DNA of 64,000 nt from Mimachlamys varia (lineage: Eukaryota > Mollusca > Bivalvia > Pectinida > Pectinidae): NCBI GenBank assembly GCA_947623455.1, contig OX392542.1, positions 9,555,625 to 9,619,624 of the forward strand, in the 5' to 3' direction. The position numbers and the translations under genes were made by a program. Below, one piece after another: positions 1-11,129 of this stretch. The stretch's first letter is position 1. Each line of letters begins with the position of its first letter. The notes under the pieces are model-generated. The model did no database searches. It saw only the letters and a program-made list of their open reading frames with translations, and had not been told where the DNA came from.

Positions 1-505
1 TATGCGGCTCACGATGGATTTGGGTTATATAATAGTAGACGTTGGTTCTATGGTTGATGGCGTAGCGTTATTATTTATTTTCAAATAAAATGATAAAAAG
101 TATCATTATCAAACAATATATTCTTGAATTATAATGTGTCGGTTTTATGTCATATACGAAACAATTATAAATATAATAGTAAAAAAAAAATATAAATACA
201 CGTAATATGTTCTGAAATAATGTAAACGTACTTTTCTGGAGCACTCAAATTTTAGCGCATAACCGGATTTAACATTGAATTGGTGCACACACATAACTGT
301 TATAGTACACAATACACAGAAACTGTAATGAGCGCAAGCATAATTTAGTAGAATACTGTCAGCGCGAAAATCGTCAAAATATACAAGCCTTATTGCATAT
401 AGTAGTTAGCAACTGGATTGGGCACAAGTTGAACGTGAAACTGTTATCATTCCTGGTCTCATTTTTTTCCTGGTCTCATTTTTTTTTTTTAATTGATTGC
501 TACAG
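1..505. other. Non-coding sequence, probably intron
   Basis: No gene is seen. The stretch is AT-rich and ends in a T-run followed by a splice-acceptor-like TACAG at 501-505, directly before the exon at 506. It is best read as the 3' part of an intron of the gene that follows. Confidence 0.5.
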
Positions 506-1818
506 ATGGAGACCATCACTAAACAGCTACAGAGCCAGTCTACGTCCAGCAAGCGCTTTCCCTTCAGCTTCGGAGGCAAGAAAAAGACAAACAACCAAGA
601 CCATCTAAAAGGTCAGCTCCAGGAACTGAACAACAAACTACAACAAATCGACCTTGACCTTACCTCACACATCAACAAATCCACGTCCAATACGGACTTA
701 CTTGACATGAACCAGAACCGGAAGTCAAATGGTAGTGGTGTTCATGAGCCTGACCCATGTGTCGGTGATGACGTCACATCCGCTGTACGATTACCACCCG
801 GTAGTAGCAATGGTTCAAAAGACGACAGTGATATGAATAAGACAAACACATTGAAAAACAGTGTTCAGAAACTAGCTCAGAAAACATTTTCTAGATCTGT
901 GAAGTCAAAAAAATCAAAGCGTTCTAATGACAGTGATGCAATAACGAACGGGTACTTGTCAGACTCCATGGTAATAGACCGGCATCGGCACGGCCTAGAA
1001 AATGGCGGCGACCCGTCCACGGAGTACGATTCTGAGGACGGAACAGAAACTCACAAGGCAGACAGTCTCACCGACTTGACCACAACGACCACCTCTTTTA
1101 CCAATGATGATGTTGTGTTCGATAATAAATCTGAATCGGACGGCACCAAGTTCAAATCTAGGAAAAGTAATTCTTCGTACTCATCCAATTCTTCTACACA
1201 ATCACAGCCTTCCACGCCAAGGAAAGAGGTGGACCCAAACATCATGGCGGAAATCGACGTAAGTTTGACGTGATGACGTCAGGATTGTATTTATGTATTT
1301 CAATGGTTTTACGTTTTGTCACAGGTATTTCTTCAAATGCTTTAAACTATAGGCTATTACACTTATGTTTCAAGTGTAACGGGAATAATCTGGATGCTAA
1401 ATTTCTCCCACAATGTTTTACATATTCCCTATGAATCTTCTATCTATTCATGTAACCGTATTCATATAAGTCTGATATAAATTGTATTCTTATCACAATA
1501 CCGATGTATGTGAACTAAAACTATATTGATTTACTGTGCAAGTGGAATCGTTCTCGAGTTGAAAAGATTGTGATTTGAAAGTTTTTGCGATGTCCACGTT
1601 TTCATGAATAAATCTATATATATATTTATTTTAAATCTATATAATCTAAAAGTGTATGTTCGCGTGTGGGTATTTTTGCTGTTGTTTATTTCTAAACTAC
1701 AAAAATATCCATTTCACGATTAATTATAATTTAATTTTAATGTGGTTGTCGTTATTTGTTTCAGGCATTTGAAGATTTCACCAAACAAATAATGGGAACA
1801 AAGATGTTAGCATCGTGA
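506..1818 (+). CDS. 3' end of an unrecognised Ser/Lys-rich protein gene (two terminal exons)
   Basis: Two exons join in frame: 506-1258 (251 codons, phase 0, donor GTAAGT at 1259) and 1765-1818 (acceptor TTTCAG, 17 codons then TGA). The first exon follows a polypyrimidine tract and CAG, and its first codon is ATG. It could therefore be the start codon after a 5'-UTR intron, or an internal methionine of a longer protein whose earlier exons lie left of the window. The product is hydrophilic, rich in Ser, Asn, Asp and Lys, with basic patches (GGKKK, SVKSKKSKRS), a short heptad-like stretch near residues 30-55 and no membrane segment or recognised catalytic domain. The last residues read AEIDAFEDFTKQIMGTKMLAS around the splice joint. 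It looks like a disordered regulatory tail. I do not recognise the family. Gene structure is well supported; function is unknown. Confidence 0.7.
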
Positions 1819-2785
1819 AGCTAATTGTGTCCCTATCGTGGTATAGGGACACCTACTGTCACCGGCCTTGGTCATCCCAGGTCCCAACAAAGGATAGCCT
1901 TCACTTGCTGGGAGTAGGAGCGAAACTCTTGACTACTAAACAGGCGGGCATATTCGGTGGTCTAGGAGACAAACTACTACTATACTTTCGAAATGCCAAA
2001 GCCTATTAGCAAGTAGGAGAAAGTAAAGAACAATAAGTCTGTCCTGTTGGTCGGTGTTAATTGGAACAAGTCGTGATTTAGTTCTGCTACCATGCTGATT
2101 TCAGGAGTAATGATTCTTCCTGATCCGTGACTTGCTTCTGAGTTTAAGCCCACACCAACTATATATTGGGTATCTGGAGGATCCTAAAGAACCAGATATT
2201 GGTGACACACGGTCATATTAAGGCGATAATATGTCAAAGTGCTGTCTTGTATCTGCCAAATCTGCCAAAATATCTCAAATATACACACGGACCTCAAGTT
2301 ATTACACTATGGAGCCTACTATTGTCTTTTAGACTGGTTAATGCTTGTATTTACTGTATGTCAAAACAGACGGTTTCGTTAAAGCAATTGTGACATTGCA
2401 GGGGAGCTACTTGTATTTAAAATGTTCTATGTGCATTAAAAAATCTATGGTTTACCTCATAATGTCAATGCATGCATTCCTGTATAGCTTTATACATGTC
2501 ATCACTGGATGGTGCCTAGCTACTCCAAGACACAAGTGTAGTACGGAACTCTTATAAAATGGAGATGCATTTCACGCATAGGTCGCACGGCTGTTATCGC
2601 GCCCTTTGAACGACCGTCGTACATGCTACTACAGAAGACTGTAAATACTACTGAGGCTTCGTAAGTCTCTAGGAGCAAAGGCAAAACGTGCAATGTAAAT
2701 TCTACTGCAAATTTGATCGGTCGACAGATGTAACATAACTGAAGATTGATAATGTATATGTGGACAATGTGCTGAAACACTGATC

Positions 2786-2791
2786 AATAAA
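2786..2791 (+). terminator. Candidate polyadenylation signal
   Basis: AATAAA lies about 970 bases after the TGA at 1816-1818 and is followed by an AT-rich stretch. It would give a 3' UTR of about 1 kb with no other convincing coding sequence in it. Confidence 0.35.
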
Positions 2792-4186
2792 ATATTATAC
2801 TTATATTATTTTGATTTCTTTTTAATTGTTGCCATGATTAATTGAGTATGAATTTTATACAGATGATTCCGGTGATTATTATTGAAGCGACGATAGAGAC
2901 AGATGCTACTAAAATGAAAAAAGATGCTGCAGAAGCTCGTATTATCTACCATGCCCTTAAACACCGAAGAGCATTTCAGCAAGTAAAATATTTACATAAT
3001 ATTTTATACGACGTGTTCCTCAAAACGTAATTCGATTCCCTGATATTTAGTAATTTCGGACAACAAAAAGGCAGATTACACAACACAAAAGTAACAGTCT
3101 ATTCGTTACCACGACTATTGATTTTAAACTTTATTTAAATGTTTTGAACAGCTTATAACATATACCACAACAGTAACCTCTAGAGGAAGGCACTTTCTTT
3201 TGATTCCTTTGCGGTCTCAGAATGGATCATTGAAACGAGAACACCAGCCATGATGTATAGCTTGCCAATGACCGTTTACAATAAAACATTCGTTGTTAGA
3301 TTGTGTAAACCTTTAGATGAACCATGATTTACTTTAGAATAGTGTAATATGTGTACATTGTATCATCTCCTTCCCAAACTGTTTTTTTTTTGCAGTTTTT
3401 CAATATCTAAAGTCTGCTAGAGATAGAAGTAACCATTGTCACTTTTAATATTTAATTTGACAATTTTTGTTGTTTTTTTTTCACATGCTCGTCGTTCTGA
3501 TTTTGAATTTTGTGTTTTGTCGACCATTAACTGAGCATTGACATAGTTTACTCACCATCTCTACTAGAGTTGTCGTTCTTATACTGAAAAATAATGAATT
3601 CAGGGGAGGGAACTCCAATAACCACAAAACACTGAAGCATACGTGGTTTCCTAAAGTGTATCTAATCAGAGTAAAGCACCAATGACGTACTAGGACCAAA
3701 ATATGGCACGGACGATAGCCGTGGAACTTATACACTGTCATCCGAACGTTACGTAACACATTGTTTTTGTTAAGCGTATTAAAGCCAACAAAATTGAAAA
3801 CAAGTGTTGCAATTTTCTAAAGATAGATCATTTGTCAATAGAAATTGTTAGTAATACAAAATACCTCAAGTCCAGGAAGTTGCAGGGAGGGGTTTGTATT
3901 CGATAATTTTCAAAAATGAATGAAAAGTGTTGCACATTAAAAAAGCATTGATACAATGATATCACATTGTAGAAAGAAATAATAAAAAATAACGAAACAT
4001 GAACAAAGAATCGCGTGTTTATTCCCAAACAACGTCACTCCGGTATCCGTTCCAAAATTGACCCACAACAAAGTTGACAGCTCCACACACAAAAACAAAT
4101 TGACAGCTCCAAAGAGTTATTTATTGTAAGATTTGAACTGTCTTAGTAGCATGATAACAGACAGATTGCAGGGAAGGAATCATCCA
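2792..4186. other. Intergenic, nothing recognised
   Basis: AT-rich sequence with only short chance reading frames on both strands. No splice-supported exon, transposon end or tandem array was found. Confidence 0.5.
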
Positions 4187-5470
4187 GGCCCTGGTTTCAT
4201 CAACGTTCCTTAACTTAAGGAAACTCCTTAACTTAAAAATCTCCATTGGAAAGCGTTACATAATTTAAGGGGAAAATCCTTAGTTAAGGAACTTTCCTTA
4301 AATTCTGTAATGCTTTCCTATGGAGATTTTTAAGTTAAAGCTGACAATGCAACTTAAAAAGCTTTCAATTAATATTTTTTTTTAAAAAGTTGGATTTTTT
4401 TTTTCTTGTTTTGAGATCGCCCCTATCTGTTCCGACCATCGTTTCTAAGGAAGTGCCGACATTTTAGTTTTGCCTTTGCTTGGTAACGAGTATGGGCCCC
4501 GATGGGTATATATAGGTCGTAGCCTGTAAAACCGGTTTTCAAAGTACTCCTGACCGTCACAATATTCAGTGCTTCGCGCACTCGGCAACCGCTGTCAAAA
4601 ATCAAACGCACTCACCTTTAGACTTTGAACCACAATACTGCCATGGTGGTTGTTACTAATAACACATTCTTGAAATTGCGTATCCGAAATAAAAGGTATA
4701 TCACTGAAAATACAATGTACTTCCATAAATCCAATATATATCGCCGGTCTTTCACGTGCATATTATCGCATCCACGTACAAACTCTTAGTCTTGGTCATG
4801 TAGACGCTTGACAAGCAAACACATGTAAAACACGGCTAACCCAGGTGTGTAGTCAACAATGTGAAATTATATATTTGTACAATTCTCATGGACTTATTTG
4901 GATTTATTATGGTTTCTACGCTGGATGTTAGTACTAGTTGGATATCAAAAAGGTAGGCATAAGCGTTAAATAGCCATTTGTTTGTTTCACTTGCAGCATA
5001 TATTACATAAAGTTGTGTTGTGTTATTTTGTTGTAAGTTTCATGGGGATATGGATGTTTTTATTACAATTTCATTTCATATTTATTATATATCTTTCCAA
5101 TATCCATATTCGTAAAAAAAACCCACGAAAACAAGCCGTAACGTAATGTGTACAGACTATTTGTTACTGTAAAAGACGTGCTACAGAGAGAGGGCAGTGT
5201 CGAAATAAAACCGGTTTTGTAACTATCGGTGCTTTTATACCCAAGGTTGTCTACACACGTTACCAAGCAAGGGTAAATCAAAAATGTCTGCCACTTCCTT
5301 GGTTACGAAAACCGGAAGACACATGGTCAAGGTAGGGAACATCTCGGAACTATTCGGAGTAATCACAATCTGAATAATTTTTTTTTCAAATCTTAATTGA
5401 AAGCTTTTAACTTGCATTGTCAGCTTTAAGGAGTTTCCTTAAGTTAAGGAACGTTGATGAAACCGGGGCC
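4187..5470. mobile_element. Non-autonomous foldback/TIR element, about 1.28 kb
   Basis: The left end (GGCCCTGGTTTCATCAACG at 4187) and the right end read in reverse complement (GGCCCCGGTTTCATCAACG from 5470) match and continue as inverted copies of CCTTAACTTAAGGAAACTCC. A further inverted match (AAAGCTGACAATGCAA near 4338 and its complement near 5425) shows the arms once continued inward. The left arm also carries a second hairpin at about 4232-4338 that the right arm lacks, probably a nested insertion. The interior has no transposase-like frame. A clear target-site duplication was not found, so the superfamily is unassigned. Confidence 0.65.
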
Positions 5471-5632
5471 AGTAGGCCTAACTGTTCACTTTCTACACTA
5501 AAATACACAAAAAGTCGGGTACTGGAACATCATTATCACGTGATTTAGACGAATACAAATTTAAAAATGGGCGTCCTTTAAACCAGTGTTTCTAGAAAAT
5601 AAAAGAAAACGTTATATAGAGGCCACAAAAGT

Positions 5633-5795
5633 TCAACCGACAATAGGTATGTCGTATGATGTTTTCTTATCTGCTACGATAACTGGGGGCTTGCCGATAC
5701 ACTCCACGGTAACAGTACAATCCGGGTTCTTCGTGTCCTTACAGTTCGGACCGGAAGTGTCGGGGAGATATTGTTTTTCGTCATTATATCCGAAT
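5633..5795 (-). CDS. Gene B exon 3
   Basis: Acceptor GTCCACAG at 5796-5803, then 163 bp to TGA. It contains GYNDE, the C-x7-C-x5-C motif (KDTKNPDC) and a short polar tail. It is the same length as exon 3 of gene A. Confidence 0.8.
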
Positions 5796-8700
5796 CTGTG
5801 GACCAAAAACAGAGTCACAAATCACAACCTGAAACACAGTAGAGTGTTAAACAATCCTTGGTCTAACAGGAGTAAAAGTTGTTCTCTTAGTTATATTTTA
5901 GCTTTATTTTTCATCCGTAAAATATCGAAAGAAAACATAAGCGGAAAAACAGATTTTAAGGTCAAATTTTCGGGTATAAATTCTGGCGGATCTGCCTATG
6001 ATTATGCACACCTTCGGCTTTTAAGACATTGCCAAAGCTTGCCAGAAAGTAGCATCATGTTACTACAGATCCCTAACGGTTAGCTCCGGTATAACCGGTT
6101 CAGCAGTTTAAATGAAAATGGCCTCTGTGTACTGTTCATTTACTGGGATGCAAGTTGACATAGGAAACATTAAAGGCCCAATATACGTAACTTCAGGGAC
6201 ATTTTCGTGATTCTGAATAATTCTGAAAAAACCCAAGTTGATAACCATGCAAAAATAAGCCTAATACGAAGTAAACCTGAGCGGTAACTAACAAGAAACT
6301 CTTGACAAAAAAATCCAAAGAATTGAAAATTATTCAGGTGGGGCCCACTTCAACAACAAACCGAAGGTGGAAGACGGTTCGAAATGAACGCGTGTTTACA
6401 AATAGCGTGTTTCAACTGCTGCTGTACCGGTAACCGCGTAAGAATTCATATTGAGTATTGCTGATATCAGTTAAGATTAACTAAATCTATAAATATAATA
6501 AGTTATAAGGTTTGATTGTCGCTTCAAGTTTTGCCGAAAGTTACGTATATTGGGCCTTTAAAGACCATTACCCGCACATGTTGACGAGGTTCTCACTGAC
6601 ACATTTGTACGCCTCACACTCAGGGTGAAGTCGTTCCTCCACTTCTCCTATCTCGAGTGACAAGTTGAGTTGCTTTATTACACACCGTTTTTCACCATTA
6701 CCCGGGGAGATCTCTTCAAAATACAAGTTAAGAAATCCTGAGTAGTGTTATGTAAAGGTAGAAACCCATGTAACCGTACGTGTATAATTTGTAAACAAGC
6801 AAATATATGGTTGACAAGGAATAATAAGGTTACTGGAGTTTACAAATCACAGAAAATAAGCACGATTTCAGACGATGTCCTCGAGTTAAACATTGCTAAT
6901 AGTCTCAAAGACCTCAACATAATGGCATTATGTATGTCCATAACGAAGGACTTGTTGCAGTGATTTTAGCCCACGGAGTTTTTTTCCGAATTATGATTGC
7001 TTTATCAAATATTACCAATTTCTAATAACCTAACAACCTTTTGAAATCATTTCCCTCATTTAGCCTGCAGGCGGCGCCTCAGTCAATAGCCTACCCCAGG
7101 TATCGGGTTGACCATGAATATCAGCAAATATCTCAGCAAGAATTTTGACATCGTTGTCAGTACGACGGCTTTGTCCACAAAACATTTGTGCATGTAAATA
7201 AATAATCAGACCACACACCATCTAGATCTGTTTTTGAGAGAGATTGTGGTAGAAACCGATCACACGATTTGTGGTTGTTGGATATGGCATTTATTTTACT
7301 CTCGTTATTTAATTTTCAAAAGATACACAAAATTAAAATTAAAATAAGAGTAAACTCTTGTTGCCAAATCTTTGTACATGTATGCGTTCAAATGTTATAT
7401 ATATATTGACCTATGCATTTTAATTATAATAAAATACTGTTTAAACCAAAAGGCATTTGCTTAAGCTCGTGCAACTTTTGAAAATTTACTAACTGGACTG
7501 AATTGAATAACTTATTTAACAACCGCTCGTTGTGTAACCTCTATTTATATTTACCAAACCACAAACAACATATGTCACTTCAATTTATAAGCCTTATGTT
7601 AAACCTCATCACCTACATTTCATGATTACTGTTGCCGATTATTGTAAATTGGACAGAAAACACACAGCACTTACGCTTCCAGAAATTTGGAATGATGAAG
7701 ACAACAGATTTATTGCTCCCCAAACAGTATCTTATTTCACTAACTGTATCTCCCTGTAAGAAATGAACGCTGACTCCCAAACATCAGTTGTTGCAATGAC
7801 TTCGACTACCAGCAATGGTTTCATCCATTCTTGGAAATGTCTAGGTTTTTGTCCAACACTAATTGTATAATTGTGTTTGAAAGATAAACGTATCAAGCAC
7901 ATGTACTTCATCGAGTCCATTTAACCAGCCAAATACACCCCATCAGGCACATGTACCTCATCGAACCCATTTAACGAGCCAAATACACCCCCATCAGGCA
8001 CATGTACCTCATCGAACCCATTTAACGAGCCAAATACACCCCCATCAGGCACATGTACCTCATCGAACCCATTTAACGAGCCAAATACACCCCCATCAGG
8101 CACATGTACCTCATCGAACCCATTTAACCAGCCAAATACACCCCATCAGGCACATGTACCTCATCGAACCCATTTAACCAGCCAAATACACCCCATCAGG
8201 CACATGTACCTCATCGAACCCATTTAACCAGCCAAATACACCCCATCAGGCACATGTACCTCATCGAACCCATTTAACCAGCCAAATACACCCCATCAGG
8301 CACATGTACCTCATCGAATCCATTTAACCAGCCAAATACACCCCATCAGGCACATGTACCTCATCGAACCCATTTGAACAGCCAAATACACCCCATCAGG
8401 CACATGTACCTCATCGAACCCATTTAACCAGCCAAATACACCCCATCAGGCACATGTACCTCATCAAACCCATTTAACCAGCCAAATACACCCCATCAGG
8501 CACATGTACCTCATCGAACCCATTTAACCAGCCAAATACACCCCCATCAGGCACATGTACCTCATCGAACCCATTTAACGAGCCAAATACACCCCATCAG
8601 GTACATGTACCTCATCGAACCCATTTAACCAGCCAAATACACCCCATCAGGCACATGTACCTCATCGAACCCATTTAACCAGCCAAATACACCCCATCAG

Positions 8701-9167
8701 GCACATGTACCTCATCGAACCCATTTAACCAGCCAAATACACCCCATCAGGCACATGTACCTCATCGAACCCATTTAACCAGCCAAATACACCCCATCAG
8801 GCACATGTACCTCATCGAACCCATTTAACCAGCCAAATACACCCCATCAGGCACATGTACCTCATCGAACCCATTTAACCAGCCAAATACACCCCATCAG
8901 GCACATGTACCTCATCGAACCCATTTAACCAGCCAAATACACCCCCATCAGAAGATCCCACTGATCTCTCTTGACTTAAGATAAAATATTCGTCAATCAA
9001 CACAAGCGAACGAAAGAATGCATCGCAAAGAGTCATGTTATATAATATGATACGTATTTGAAACAAGAGTTGCATTTTCAGAAATAAAACGAACCTTCTG
9101 TGGATAGTTCGCGACAGAAACTCTCCACCCTGCAGGCGAAGGCGATGACGACGAGGAGATGAAACAT
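5633..9167 (-). CDS. Gene B: secreted 8-Cys SVWC-like protein, three exons, 125 aa
   Basis: Assembled from three exons on the minus strand: 9167-9095, 6713-6572 and 5795-5633. Donors are GTTCGT and GTAATG, acceptors end in AG, and phases 1 and 2 join cleanly to a TGA at 5633. The protein opens with a hydrophobic signal peptide (MFHLLVVIAFACRVES), and cleavage V-E-S/F would leave eight cysteines (residues 18, 35, 57, 62, 71, 90, 98, 104). Spacing C-x4-C-x8-C-Gly and C-x7-C-x5-C matches paralogs A and C. The order of cysteines and the ending NPDC-x5-C resemble single von Willebrand factor C proteins (the Vago-type family of arthropods), although the usual CC doublet is a single Cys here. A secreted role, possibly in innate defence, is inferred from that likeness. 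Intron 1 contains a 50-bp minisatellite. The exon 2 acceptor is the least certain boundary: exon 2 is 142 bp against 124 bp in A and C. Confidence 0.75.
6572..6713 (-). CDS. Gene B exon 2
   Basis: Carries the C-x4-C core (HPECEAYKC) and ends in Cys plus GG before donor GTAATG. It starts in phase 1 after TTTTGAAG. It is longer than its paralogs by six codons at the 5' side, so a different acceptor is possible. Confidence 0.7.
7896..8949. repeat. 50/51-bp minisatellite in intron 1 of gene B
   Basis: About 21 tandem copies of a 50-bp unit containing CACATGTACCTCATCGAACC. Some copies carry one extra C in the CCCC run, making 51 bp. The 51-bp copies keep a frame open on the minus strand, giving a spurious 17-residue peptide repeat. 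The array lies wholly between exons 1 and 2 of gene B, so it is intronic rather than coding. Confidence 0.9.
9095..9167 (-). CDS. Gene B exon 1 (signal peptide)
   Basis: Encodes 24 codons plus one base ending ...ELSTEG-like, directly before the donor GTTCGT. The match to exon 1 of gene A (both end STE plus a phase-1 G) identifies it. Confidence 0.75.
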
Positions 9168-9379
9168 GTTTCTTGTTTTCCTGTATGGTTTCCTCTGTTT
9201 GTGTTTCCGAAGTTTACCTGTAGGTGTTGTTTCTAAAGAATATGACGTGTTTTCAGAATGTTCTGTATACTGGCGTGGTGTTATAGAGTTTGCTGTATAG
9301 TGGCGTGATATGGCGAGATTATATCGTACAGTCCAGATATTGGCTAGAAAATCCGAGATTCATATCATAAACTATTTCC

Positions 9380-9387
9380 TTTATATA
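9380..9387 (-). promoter_or_regulatory. Candidate TATA box for gene B
   Basis: TATATAAA on the minus strand, about 210 bases upstream of the gene B ATG. The region between shares GGCGTG-type words and AT-rich spacing with the upstream of paralog C. It is positional evidence only. Confidence 0.3.
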
Positions 9388-9755
9388 TTGTTTTCAATTC
9401 TAAGAAACATTGAGTGTTTGGAAACAGGTGTTGTAACTTGAGATGTTTCCCTTTAATCTACAAGAAATCCATCTATAGTAACATAATGCAATAATTATAT
9501 GATTTTGATAATAATTAAACATATGCCGGGTATCATATATCATATTTTCAGAGAGCATGTGATATGAAACAGACACGAAAGAGAAACAATGCGGAAGAAA
9601 AGATAAATCGATGAACACGTGCCAAACAATTAATAGATGTAATATGATTATATGAGACAAAAAGAAAAGACGGCATGATCTTAATTGATTGACAGCGCTT
9701 CGCGTTACATTTACATAAAGTAAATAGAACAGGTGTTTTGTAGAATTTGATCATA

Positions 9756-11078
9756 CGAGGGGTGTTCCATAAATAATGTCATTTCGCGGAAATCGTGCAA
9801 TTTATGCACAAAACCACCTCGTGTCGATTGAGTGATCACTGGCTCGTGACACAGGTAAATATCTCGTCCACACGTTCACTGGCCTCGGTACAGTGTACAT
9901 AGTTTCATAGCCTATTCGTTAGACTAGACACAAAATGACAGGAAAACGAGCTGAAAATGTTCTTGAAATTAGGGCCTATATAAAAGGTAGGTCATCACTT
10001 GGCATAAAGGCTGTAGATATTCACCGCGAGGTGTGTGACATTTATGGGGAGGGCCAAATGTCTCACAGGACTGTTTATAGGTGGGTAGGTAAATTTAGTT
10101 CTGGGAGGCAGCAACTGAAAGATGCTGCTCACCCAGGTCGTCCTGCAACAACTACGACCAAAGGTAACATAGAAAAAATCCGAAATATCCTCCAAACTGA
10201 TGCTCGATTCACCGTAAGACAATTGGCTCGAATGACAAACTTGTCGTTAGCAAGAGTTCATGCAATTTTGAAGAAACACCTAAAAGTTAGAAAGATAAAT
10301 GCAAGATGGATACCCCATTTGTTAACGGATGAGCAAAAGAAGACGCGTGTAACAATGGCAAAAAACTTCTCAAAATGTACCCAAAATATAGTAAAAAGGC
10401 TTTTGATAATGTAGTCACTGGTGATGAGACATGGGTGCATTATTTTGAACCAAAGCGGAAGGTTGCCAACCGAATATGGGCCACTAAAAATGCCAGACGC
10501 ACAAGTATTGCCAAACGAATACAAACGGTAAAGAAGGTTTTGTATGCTATTTTTTCACTAATAAGGGTCCAGCTATTCAAATCCCGGTGCCAACAGGCAG
10601 AACGGTCAGGCAAGTTCTATAAAAACGTTGTTCTGAGAAAGTTGAAGAACTACTACAAAAGTCGCCGCCCCAAAACAGGACTTAAGTATGTCCGACTTTT
10701 GCATGATAATGCACCCGCTCACAAGGCACGTATTGTGACTGACTTTTTGGAGTCAGAGAAGGTTACCGTCCTTCCGCACCCTCCGTATTCGCCAGACTTG
10801 GCCCCCTGCGACTATTTTCTCTTTCCAAAACTTAAATATCATTTATCTGGAAGGAGATACAATTCGAGAAATGCCCTTGGATCTGCTGTTTGTCAGTGTC
10901 TGATGGGTGTACCCATTCAAGAGTATGAAAAATGTGTCCAAAAATGGATTGACCGACTAAAAAGGTGTGACCTGGCTGGCGGAGAGTATTTTGAAGGACA
11001 GAGCAAATTAATATGAACAAAAGCACTTCCGCTATATGAGCACCGATGCAAGTGACATTATTTTTGGAACACCCCTCG
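9756..11078 (+). mobile_element. Mariner (DD34D) element, copy 1
   Basis: The element is 1323 bp and flanked by TA at 9754-9755 and 11079-11080. Terminal inverted repeats begin CGAGGGGTGTTCCA at both ends. The internal transposase is broken (see separate entry). It sits between gene B and a 31-bp minisatellite that starts about 50 bp after its right end. Confidence 0.93.
9935..11016 (+). pseudogene. Mariner transposase, frameshifted
   Basis: N-terminal helix-turn-helix DNA-binding region (MTGKRAENVLEIRAYIKGR, then SHRTVYRWVGKF), then the catalytic triad GDETW, HDNAPAHKA and SPDLAPCDYF. Thirty-four residues separate the second and third Asp, which defines mariner DD34D. Compared with the second copy in this window, the A-run at 10360-10365 has lost one A, shifting frame before GDETW. 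The T-run at 10550-10555 appears one T short of the expected family frame, and a two-base loss about 50 bases later brings the frame back. About 19 residues between are therefore garbled. The gene cannot make a working transposase. Confidence 0.9.
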
Positions 11079-11129
11079 TAGATAAGTAAGGGAGAGGACT
11101 CATTTCTTGAGTCGTCGCTTTTGCTTATT

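Noticed and set aside
5586..6083. 165-codon frame on +
   Set aside because: It lies antisense across gene B exon 3 and into its intron, with no domain; the minus-strand exon has splice sites and paralogs.
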